NCBI RefSeq assembly: GCF_009938225.1
Contig: NZ_AP019658.1
Span: 806,001-870,000 of the forward strand
Length of the DNA stretch: 64,000 nt
Origin: Vibrio ponticus
GTDB lineage: Bacteria; Pseudomonadota; Gammaproteobacteria; Enterobacterales; Vibrionaceae
Direction: 5' to 3'
The first letter of the stretch is position 1. The number at the start of each line of letters is the position of its first letter. The translations under genes were made by a program, and so were the position numbers. The notes beneath the pieces are model-generated. The model saw only the letters and a program-made list of their open reading frames with translations, searched no databases and was not told the DNA's origin. Positions 57,677 through 64,000 of the stretch are shown here, in pieces.

Positions 57677-58219
57677 CTATGCCTGTTGCATAAGTTCATC
57701 GCTAAGGTCTGGAGCTAAATTCAACTCGAAATCCAAAACCGTAACAATTTCATTAACGTCATAATCACGCTTTGCTTGGAAACGAATCAGTTTGTGATTA
57801 CCGCTTAATGCTCCGTTGACATATTCATCGCGTTTTTGTCGCTTCTCTCGCTGATGACTTTTGTCATCTAGTTCAATTACTGCGATAACCTTGGTGTCGT
57901 TATCAGTGATAACAAAGTCCATGCGCTTCGCCCAGGTTCGCGAGAAATTCTTGCGGTCTATAGGTTGAACTAGCGCCATTAGCGAAGTTTGGCAATGAAT
58001 CATGTATCGGTTTGGTAGAGCAAGTCTTAAAGCAGAATGAAACTTGCGTTCGTTCTCTGTGGTTAAGTACTCAAACTTCTTGTGCGGTACGGTTGGTTCT
58101 AGCGTAGTTTGATCCGACGTGACATCTTGGTCCCGTCCACGGCGTTTATTTTTGTTCGATGGCATAAGTTTTATAACGATGACACCTAAGCAGATTGCGA
58201 TAACTGCGATTTCTAACAT
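57677..58219 (-). CDS. DUF2726 domain protein (membrane-anchored nuclease-like)
   Basis: The 180-residue protein has an N-terminal TM segment (residues 3-20), a basic linker (KNKRRGRDQD) and a DUF2726 domain from about residue 50. The domain contains MDFVITDNDTKVIAVIELDDKSHQREKRQKRD, where D, E and K spaced as D...ELDDK resemble a PD-(D/E)xK nuclease active site. The family is widespread and not characterised. It is monocistronic. A nuclease role is inferred from the motif only. Confidence 0.82.
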   Translation of the reverse strand: MLEIAVIAICLGVIVIKLMPSNKNKRRGRDQDVTSDQTTLEPTVPHKKFEYLTTENERKFHSALRLALPNRYMIHCQTSLMALVQPIDRKNFSRTWAKRMDFVITDNDTKVIAVIELDDKSHQREKRQKRDEYVNGALSGNHKLIRFQAKRDYDVNEIVTVLDFELNLAPDLSDELMQQA

Positions 58220-58322
58220 CTCGATATCTCTCCATGTTTATATCAAACCAAAAGCATATCTGCTTTCAATTGCCTGGGAAAGATGATGCTAAGTGTTTTA
58301 CTGTGCGCGGTTCTCATTAATG

Positions 58323-58538
58323 TTAGAGAAGCTTTAATTCTTGAAGATAAGCGCGTAGGGCATGGCGAATCTGATTTTGCTGTTCTTCCGTTGCGGTCTT
58401 ATACAGGTCAGATAATTCTTTGCATTCAGTTGAAATAGCCGAGACTAATCGGACATTTTCTGTCGGTAAACCTTTCTTACGTCCAGACCCTTCGCGTTTA
58501 CCACCATGCGTTTTTTGATCATCTATTTGTTGCTGCAT
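58323..58538 (-). CDS. Small hypothetical protein with AT-hook-like motif
   Basis: The 71-residue product has the stretch HGGKREGSGRKKG near its N-terminus, a Gly/Arg/Lys-rich motif seen in small plasmid- and phage-encoded DNA-binding proteins, followed by a helical region. The ribosome site is weak (GGGTG). It lies between the DUF2726 gene and the broken transposase, on the same strand. A regulator or DNA-binding role is possible but not shown. Confidence 0.55.
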   Translation of the reverse strand: MQQQIDDQKTHGGKREGSGRKKGLPTENVRLVSAISTECKELSDLYKTATEEQQNQIRHALRAYLQELKLL

Positions 58539-58760
58539 GCAGACACCCAGTAGTTAAAGTACTCATTATTTGCAGAATTTAGATTGTACACTATTAGCTT
58601 GAAATGAGTAACATAAATCAAGTTTTAGCGATCAATTTGAGAATAAAACGATAAATAGGCGAGTTATTAATCATTATTCGCTCCTTTGAACTGAATTTCG
58701 ATACTTGAAAAGTGTTACACAATTCATGTATAGGTGGATTCGAACAATAAATACAGCCGT

Positions 58761-59300
58761 TTATCCATTTTTCGTGATTTGTTGTTTCACCACATAGGAA
58801 ATCGTAGCGGCAACTATGAAGACTAACTGCCAGTATTTATCACTGCGTCTTTCAAACCAATCATGGTGTGAACCATCGATTTGGATGAGCTCACCTAGAC
58901 AATCACGGCGATAGCGAGACTGATAAATTCTAGGCTTACGTCTAGAGTATGGAGTCCATAGTCCGTCAGCGATCATTCATTTTCGGAGAGTTTCTTTAGA
59001 AACAATCAGATTGTGATGCTCAGAGAGTTTTTCTAGCGCAAATGTAGGTGAAAAGTCGGAGTATTGCTCACGTACAATCCTTAATACTTCGGCTCGGTAA
59101 CGATCATTATAGCGGTGGTTACTTGGACGATCTCGAGCAGCATGTGCCAAGCTTTGAGAACCATAAGTTGCCAATTGATTTAGCAAGCGTCTGACATGTC
59201 GAGTAGAGATATTTAAAATATCAGCAGCATCGACTTGTCGTAAGCGTTTTTCTTGTACATCCGTTAGGACTTTGAATCGATTAATCTCGTGATCACTCAT
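58761..59300 (-). pseudogene. Broken ISNCY-type transposase fragment
   Basis: Two consecutive frames in the same phase form the N-terminal part of an ISNCY-like transposase: a helix-turn-helix (RQVDAADILNISTRHVRRLLNQL) and then the start of the DDE domain (GELIQIDGSHHDWFERR). A stop codon after ETLRK (TGA, where tryptophan TGG would be expected) separates them. The second part ends prematurely: after LVFI the expected DDATG is lost and the frame ends about 20 residues later, so the remaining two thirds of the transposase are gone. It is an inactive remnant. Confidence 0.85.
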
Positions 59301-59605
59301 AGCAATAACATCAGTTTAGGTCCTCATAAGCAAACAATGATTTAAGCTTATGAGGACAATTCAACGTTGTTCAAACCGGACATTACTATATTGCTTTTAC
59401 AATCATGGTGCGTATTATCTATCTTATGTTAAATAAGGTTTAGCGATAATGAGCGCTACCTGGGTAACGCTCTCTTCTCTCTTAATTATGGCTAGATTCA
59501 CGAAGCATTTGATTTTACATAAGTGAATTTACCATAAAATACCTAATAATCAGTTAGTTAATCTTTGATTATCTACCAGTTTATTAGGAGTAAAACTTTT
59601 GGTAA
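59301..59605. other. Intergenic region beside the transposase remnant
   Basis: The region holds a 12-base inverted repeat (GTCCTCATAAGC at 59320-59331, GCTTATGAGGAC at 59346-59357) just upstream of the transposase remnant, perhaps part of the old element end. A second hairpin lies at 59451-59472 (GAGCG.TACC/GGTA.CGCTC). No gene is seen. Confidence 0.6.
59320..59357. repeat. Inverted repeat near the transposase remnant
   Basis: Two exact 12-base complementary arms are separated by 14 bases, starting 20 bases upstream of the transposase start codon. It may be a terminal repeat or regulatory stem of the decayed insertion element. Confidence 0.6.
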
Positions 59606-59917
59606 TTAACCGCCAGCAAGTTTTACTGTGTGTCCTTTTTTCTCAAGGTGCGCTTTGATCTTATCACGCGCATCACCTTGAATTTCAATCGTGCCATCTT
59701 TAATAGAACCACCGCAGCCACATACTTTTTTAAGTTCAGCAGCCATAAGCTTTAATTGCACGTCGTCCATATCTAAGCCGGTAACAATACTAACGCCTTT
59801 ACCTTTGCGTCCTTTAGTTTGCTTTTGAATACGCACAATGCCGTCGCCCTTAGGACGAACTACTTTTTCTTCTTCTGGCTTAATGCGACCGACTTCGGTT
59901 GAATATACTAGTGTCAT
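59606..59917 (-). CDS. yciH: YciH, SUI1/eIF1-like translation factor
   Basis: This is a 103-residue member of the SUI1/eIF1 family, which in eukaryotes monitors start-codon choice; in bacteria its role is only partly understood. The motifs GIVRIQKQTKGRKGKGVSIVTG, KKVCGCGGSIKDGTIEIQGD and LEKKGHTVKLAGG are typical. The gene begins two bases after the stop of the upstream gene at 59920, so the two are co-translated. The ribosome site (AAGAAG) is in the end of that gene. Confidence 0.92.
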   Translation of the reverse strand: MTLVYSTEVGRIKPEEEKVVRPKGDGIVRIQKQTKGRKGKGVSIVTGLDMDDVQLKLMAAELKKVCGCGGSIKDGTIEIQGDARDKIKAHLEKKGHTVKLAGG

Positions 59918-59919
59918 GT

Positions 59920-60294
59920 TTACTTCTTTTGTTGCTCAGCTTTCTTTTTAGCGATCAAATAGCTTTCGATATGCTTCTGAATAGCGGTTTTGCCGCCTTT
60001 TATCAGGCGTCCGTTAAAGAAACAGTACCACGCATTGACTTCGCCAGTGTCATTCTTAATGATATAACCATTGAAGTTTTCTTGCACTGCTTTATCAGAG
60101 CTTTCTCTTGGTTTTGCTAATGATGAGAATTCTTTCGGATCTATGATGGTTGCGGAGTCGCAAAACCAATCGATACTTTTTTTAACGGCAGCCATCTGTC
60201 CTTGTAATACGCGATTCTTAATTTGGACTTGCCAAATCTCAGTCGATGAACCAACTGTTTTAAGCTCAAAGCCTCGGTATGTTGCTATAGCCAT
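59920..60294 (-). CDS. Conserved hypothetical protein (probably DUF3319)
   Basis: The 124-residue basic protein starts MAIATYRGFELKTVG and has a repeated pattern of IWQVQIKNRVLQGQMAAVKKSIDWF and NAWYCFFNGRLIKGGKTAIQKHIE, which suggests two similar alpha/beta units. I believe it belongs to the Vibrio DUF3319 family, from memory rather than search. It has no TM segment or signal peptide. It is upstream of and tightly linked to yciH (two-base gap). Confidence 0.75.
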   Translation of the reverse strand: MAIATYRGFELKTVGSSTEIWQVQIKNRVLQGQMAAVKKSIDWFCDSATIIDPKEFSSLAKPRESSDKAVQENFNGYIIKNDTGEVNAWYCFFNGRLIKGGKTAIQKHIESYLIAKKKAEQQKK

Positions 60295-60360
60295 AATTCT
60301 CGTTCTTATTTAAGACTTTAGTATTAATGATAATTGTAAATCTCACTTGCGCAAGTAGAT

Positions 60361-61359
60361 TTGTCACGCTACTTTATCAATTTATCAGTTCGGTACCATT
60401 TTTTGAAAAAGAATGTTCCTGTAATCACAGATAGTGAAAAAATTAAGTACTTCATAACGTTACTTTCAAATTCAGTAACGAAAGACGTGGTTAATGAATT
60501 AACCGCTTCTGAATACTCAAATAGTTCGTTATTAGCACTAACCAAAGATTGGAATCTTTTCGTCGAGTTTTGCCTTAGCAAAAGTGTCGATGCAATACCT
60601 GCATCCACAACCGCAGTGCGTCTATTTATAGAAAAGAGTTCGACCAACAGAAAGTTTGCTTCGTTAAAGCGTTACATTGTCACTATATCTCTATTTCATA
60701 AAGTATTAGGCTTGCCGGACCCAACCAAAAACTCGCGAGTACAAAGTACCTTAGCTTCACTTCGCATCGATAAGAAAGGCGATCATCAGTCTACAAACGC
60801 CCTAACCCGCTCACATTTAACCCAATTGCATCAACAGCTTATCCGATCGCAAGAGATTAAGGATTGGCGCGACCTGGCAATTTATCATGTGATGTTTGAG
60901 GGGCTTTTGCGTCGTTCAGAACTGCGCGATCTGCACCTAGAACAGATTAAAGTTAATCACGATTATATTTCCATTTTTATCGGTCAAGATGAATTAACCC
61001 TAACCAAGGAAGCGAGTTTAGCGCTATATCGTTGGTTGAATGTGCGTGGAAGCCAAGGAGAATTTGTATTTACTGCAATTGACCGACACGGCAATCTCAG
61101 TTACGAACAGCTCAACGATTCCTCTATATATCGAACGATACGCAGAGCGAGTGAAATATTGGGCAGCAAGATCAACTTCTCAGGTCAGTCTTTACGTGTG
61201 GGGGCTGCGCAAGAACTTGCCCAGCAAGGTGTGAAAGTTCGAGATATTCAATACGCGGGTCGATGGTTAAGTCCTGCCATGCCTTATCAATATATTGGTA
61301 ATAAAGCGAAGGCAGAACTTGAGAAAATGCGCTATTTATCCTTCAGTTATCTGGAATGA
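60361..61359 (+). CDS. Lone tyrosine recombinase (phage-integrase family)
   Basis: The product (332 residues from TTG at 60361; a TTG at 60403 is an alternative) has an N-terminal SAM-like core-binding domain (residues 30-130) and a C-terminal catalytic domain. The first catalytic arginine is in EGLLRRSELRDL, the second in SGQSLRVGAAQELA, the W/H position in AGRWLS and the tyrosine in MPYQYIG. The residue before the second arginine, usually histidine in HxLR, is glutamine here. No excisionase or phage genes are near. The target site is unknown; it is next to ddl. Confidence 0.87.
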   Translation: MSRYFINLSVRYHFLKKNVPVITDSEKIKYFITLLSNSVTKDVVNELTASEYSNSSLLALTKDWNLFVEFCLSKSVDAIPASTTAVRLFIEKSSTNRKFASLKRYIVTISLFHKVLGLPDPTKNSRVQSTLASLRIDKKGDHQSTNALTRSHLTQLHQQLIRSQEIKDWRDLAIYHVMFEGLLRRSELRDLHLEQIKVNHDYISIFIGQDELTLTKEASLALYRWLNVRGSQGEFVFTAIDRHGNLSYEQLNDSSIYRTIRRASEILGSKINFSGQSLRVGAAQELAQQGVKVRDIQYAGRWLSPAMPYQYIGNKAKAELEKMRYLSFSYLE

Positions 61360-61364
61360 TAACG

Positions 61365-62357
61365 TTAGATTGACGATTTTACGCAATCCGCTAGGAATTC
61401 ATGGAATTTGTGACCGTGGTTTTCTAGCATTTTAGGGAACATAGAAATTGGTGTCATACCAGGGAACGTGTTCACTTCATTCAGGTAGATGTTACCTTCT
61501 GGCGTTAAGAAAAAGTCGATGCGAGATAGATGACGCAACTTCATTTGCTTAAATACTTTTTCAGCATTGACACGGATGGTTTCCAGTTGCTGCTCTGAAA
61601 GATTCTGTGCAACGATGTCAGTTGTAGAATGACTGGTTGCAGCATACTTTTCTTCGTAACTGTAGAAAGTATCTTCAGGTGCTTTCACTTCACCTGGAAG
61701 GGTTAGAACAAGTTCACCTTGGTATTCATAAGCTGCCACTTCGAGTTCGCGTGGTTTAACGGCTTTTTCGACCAACACTTGGTTTGAGTAGGTAAACGCA
61801 TCATCGATCGCTTTCTGTAGTTGTGCGAGTTCTGTTACCTTGTAACAACCAACCGATGAGCCTTGGCAAGCGGCTTTGACAAATACACTTCCCCATTCTT
61901 CCATCGCTTTAGCTGTGCGTTGGTAAGCCTCTTGGTTGTTTTCTGAAAGGAACAGGTATGGTGTATTTGGGATACCCAATGCGTCGTACCATAGCTTTGA
62001 TGTGATTTTATTAAAGCTATTGGTGCTTGCTTCCGCTTGACAGCCAAGGTATGGAATACCAGAAAGCTCTAACATCGATTGAATATCACCGGTTTCACCA
62101 GGGAAACCGTGAATGCAAGGGATAACAAAGTCGATATGTAGGCTTTTGCCGGCAAAGTTTAGTTGACCTGAATTGGTATCAAGCAGTGCAAGATCCCCTT
62201 GCTCGGTAAACCAGCCGTCTTTCTTCATCTCTACACGGATTACATCAAACTCTGGAGTCAGCTCCAGTTGTGACTGTAGATAATTGGCAGAAACTAACGA
62301 AACCTCGTGCTCAGAGGAGCCGCCGCCACAAAGAAGAAGAATGGATGTTTTGTTCAT
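61365..62357 (-). CDS. ddl: D-alanine--D-alanine ligase
   Basis: Ddl joins two D-alanines for peptidoglycan precursors, using ATP. The 330-residue protein has the ATP-grasp fold: ILLLCGGGSSEHEVSLVSA at the N-terminus, VKAACQGSSVGCYKV (the substrate/phosphate loop) and the C-terminal EVNTFPGMTPISMFP, the metal-binding motif. It is convergent with the recombinase gene, five bases apart, and stands alone on its strand, outside a cell-division cluster, so it is a DdlA-like copy. Confidence 0.95.
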   Translation of the reverse strand: MNKTSILLLCGGGSSEHEVSLVSANYLQSQLELTPEFDVIRVEMKKDGWFTEQGDLALLDTNSGQLNFAGKSLHIDFVIPCIHGFPGETGDIQSMLELSGIPYLGCQAEASTNSFNKITSKLWYDALGIPNTPYLFLSENNQEAYQRTAKAMEEWGSVFVKAACQGSSVGCYKVTELAQLQKAIDDAFTYSNQVLVEKAVKPRELEVAAYEYQGELVLTLPGEVKAPEDTFYSYEEKYAATSHSTTDIVAQNLSEQQLETIRVNAEKVFKQMKLRHLSRIDFFLTPEGNIYLNEVNTFPGMTPISMFPKMLENHGHKFHEFLADCVKSSI

Positions 62358-62486
62358 TTAAAATCTTTCCGTGATGCTTTCAAAGCTAGTGAGTCGCTAT
62401 GATAATAAAATCGCAACCAAGTTACACTTGAAATGCGTGGATTTATCAGTGCTCTGACATTGATAGCTGAAAAAACAGACATTAAA

Positions 62487-62508
62487 AAAGGGGCTAAGCC
62501 CCTTTCGA
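62487..62508 (-). terminator. Terminator after the SPOR lipoprotein gene
   Basis: A stem AAAGGGGC/GCCCCTTT is followed on the minus strand by TTTTT. It starts three bases past the stop. Confidence 0.82.
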
Positions 62509-62510
62509 AA

Positions 62511-63020
62511 TTAGTTCAACTTGTTGAGAGTTGGGTATGGTGAGTTTTTGATTGCGTCAATGCTCTTAACAAAAGGCTTTAATGACTTGAACTCATTTGG
62601 TAGTCGGCTAATCGCTTGTTTCGCGTCTGCTTGTGTAGCGTAGTCACCAAACAGGACTGTGTACCACTTAGTGCCATTGACTACTTTATAGTTTTCCCAC
62701 ACAGGTTGACCATTGTTTGGCAAGTTACGCGCAAAGTGATCGACTTTGTTTTGTGAACCGACTGCGACTACCTGAATCGTATAACCGTAACGAGCAACTT
62801 GAGAGTTTTGTTGCTTATCAGACGGCGGAACGATAGTAACCGCTGGTGTGGTTACCACTTCTTCAACTACGGTTTCAGTTACGGTTTCAGTCACAGGTTG
62901 TTCAACTTGTGCAACTTTGTAGTCTTCACGGTAACTTTCTGAACTCACGTCTGTCGTGTACTGGCTAGAGACACAAGCAGACAGTAAAACAGATAAACCA
63001 ACGATTGCTATTTTTTTCAT
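62511..63020 (-). CDS. SPOR-domain lipoprotein
   Basis: The 169-residue product has a lipoprotein signal (LSVLLSAC, C16) and a low-complexity Val/Thr/Glu linker (VTETVTETVVEEVVTTP). A SPOR domain at about residues 78-155 (YTIQVVAVGSQNKVDHFARNLP...WYTVLFGDYATQADAKQAISRL) follows. SPOR domains bind denuded glycan strands and often localise to the division site. The mature protein is probably anchored in the outer membrane. It is monocistronic. Confidence 0.92.
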   Translation of the reverse strand: MKKIAIVGLSVLLSACVSSQYTTDVSSESYREDYKVAQVEQPVTETVTETVVEEVVTTPAVTIVPPSDKQQNSQVARYGYTIQVVAVGSQNKVDHFARNLPNNGQPVWENYKVVNGTKWYTVLFGDYATQADAKQAISRLPNEFKSLKPFVKSIDAIKNSPYPTLNKLN

Positions 63021-63235
63021 GGATTCTTTAAGCCCTAGATATAAATTACATTAAATCATGCCGTTAGAACGCGGCATAATCAAGCTAACATCAGCATTAT
63101 ATTATGAGACTCTGTGACTTGTAACACAAAGTAATCATAGGTTTAGGTGATCTGATTAAAACTCCATCAAAAATCCCCATCTCGGCTATTTTTCTCCGTT
63201 AAGATATAGTAACGAACAAGTTAGGAAGATGATTT

Positions 63236-64000
63236 ATGAGCAATCTTAACCACCTGTTGAAACCCAGCTCTATCGCCGTGATCGGTGCATCCACCCAACC
63301 AATGCGTGCTGGTAACATTGTTATGAAGAACTTGTTATTGGGCGGGTTTGAGGGTGCGATTATGCCAGTCACCCCTCGGTACAAATCTGTTTCAGGCGTG
63401 CTGGCTTACCGAGATATCGATTCACTTCCTATCATTCCTGATGTTGCGATTCTCTGTACTCACGCTAGCCGCAACGTGTCGTTGTTTATGCAATTGGCGG
63501 AAAAAGGCGTTAAATCAGTGATTGTGCTTTCTGCTGATATGCATGAATCGACGGCTTCTGGCGAAACTATTCAAGAGTTATGCGTCGCGATTGCGCGTTC
63601 GGTCGGGATGCGAGTTCTTGGTCCCAATAGCCTTGGTATTATCTTGCCGTGGCTCAAATTTAACGCATCTTTCTCACCAGTTAGCGCGCAACCGGGAAAA
63701 ATCGCCTTTATCTCTCAATCAGCGGCGATGTGTACTACTATCCTCGACTGGGCAAATGATAAGAACATCGGTTTTTCTGCCTTTGTTTCTTTGGGTAACG
63801 CGGTCGATATTGATTTCGCTGATCTGCTTGATTACTTGAGTACCGATACTCACACCGAAGCGATTCTTCTGTACGTTGACTCAATTAAAGACGCACGACG
63901 ATTTATGTCCGCCGCTCGCGGTGCTTCCCGTAATAGAAGAATATTGGTACTCAAAGGTGGTAAGACTGTAGAAGGTAGAAAAGCTGCCCAAGCACACACA
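63236..64000 (+). CDS. Pat-type protein lysine acetyltransferase / acyl-CoA synthetase family (3' end outside window)
   Basis: The frame opens at an ATG with AGGAAG eight bases upstream and runs to the window end (255 residues seen). MSNLNHLLKPSSIAVIGAST is the start of the CoA-binding domain of ADP-forming acyl-CoA synthetase-like proteins, and GVKSVIVLSAD, LGPNSLGII and AFISQSAAMCTTILDW follow, all typical. In gammaproteobacteria such chains usually carry a C-terminal GNAT domain and act as Pat (YfiQ), which acetylates metabolic enzymes. That part is outside the window, so the Pat name is inferred. Confidence 0.88.
   Translation, partial: MSNLNHLLKPSSIAVIGASTQPMRAGNIVMKNLLLGGFEGAIMPVTPRYKSVSGVLAYRDIDSLPIIPDVAILCTHASRNVSLFMQLAEKGVKSVIVLSADMHESTASGETIQELCVAIARSVGMRVLGPNSLGIILPWLKFNASFSPVSAQPGKIAFISQSAAMCTTILDWANDKNIGFSAFVSLGNAVDIDFADLLDYLSTDTHTEAILLYVDSIKDARRFMSAARGASRNRRILVLKGGKTVEGRKAAQAHT

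Noticed and set aside
57499..57699. 66-residue minus-strand frame
   Set aside because: It overlaps the end of the DUF2726 gene and the inverted repeat, and its sequence is not protein-like.
63522..63839. 105-residue plus-strand frame at the right end
   Set aside because: It is an out-of-phase shadow of the Pat-type gene that starts at 63236 and runs off the window.

Overview
The window reads as a stretch of a Vibrio genome, most likely the smaller second chromosome. It carries luxPQ (autoinducer-2 sensing), a vxrABCDE-type operon, a torT/torS pair, many GGDEF and chemotaxis proteins, and housekeeping genes such as nrdDG, pntAB, modABC, fruBKA, glpK and glpD that Vibrio species often hold on that replicon. 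Coding density is high, intergenic spaces are short, and most genes or operons end in an obvious hairpin terminator. I found no rRNA, tRNA or CRISPR array. The genus and replicon assignment is inferred from gene content.

Layout. 1-9.1 kb: anaerobic ribonucleotide reductase (nrdD, cut by the left edge, and nrdG), an aromatic aminotransferase, a lipoprotein aspartic-protease-like protein, a periplasmic folding pair (FKBP isomerase and DsbA-like lipoprotein), an OmpA-like lipoprotein, glpK and elbB. 9.1-11.7 kb: small genes (YgjV-like, TmaR/YeeX, YceH, GIY-YIG). 11.7-17.3 kb: luxP-luxQ, then glpD convergent to it. 17.4-27.1 kb: yccS, helD, a torT-mgsA gene pair divergent from torS, and a YhhN membrane protein. 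27.3-35.6 kb: iron alcohol dehydrogenase, glgC, the fructose PTS operon fruB-fruK-fruA and its divergent regulator fruR/cra, with visible operators between them. 35.6-39.7 kb: two tandem chemoreceptors of identical length. 39.8-45.7 kb: an outer-membrane-like protein, a YgiW-like OB-fold protein, cobQ directly followed by modABC, and a DUF3069-like protein. 45.8-49.1 kb: two GGDEF diguanylate cyclases beside a ComFB-family gene and a HlyU-family gene. 49.3-57.1 kb: pntAB and the vxr operon. 57.1-60.3 kb: the least ordered part, with a 600-base non-coding stretch, a DUF2726 nuclease-like gene, a broken transposase, and a DUF3319-like/yciH pair. 60.3-64 kb: a lone tyrosine recombinase, ddl, a SPOR lipoprotein and the start of a Pat-type acetyltransferase.

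The genes form a signalling-rich accessory-chromosome segment: quorum sensing (LuxPQ), TMAO sensing (TorTS), cell-wall or secretion stress (VxrAB), chemotaxis, and c-di-GMP metabolism next to a plausible c-di-GMP receptor. Sugar and redox metabolism fill the rest. The points most worth a second look are the cyclase/ComFB cluster, the hairpin covering the ribosome binding site of the small vxrE gene, the torT-mgsA linkage, the tandem amino-acid-type chemoreceptors, the long hairpin between luxQ and glpD, and the recombinase lacking its usual HxxR histidine. I did not find a clear-cut novel multi-gene system.
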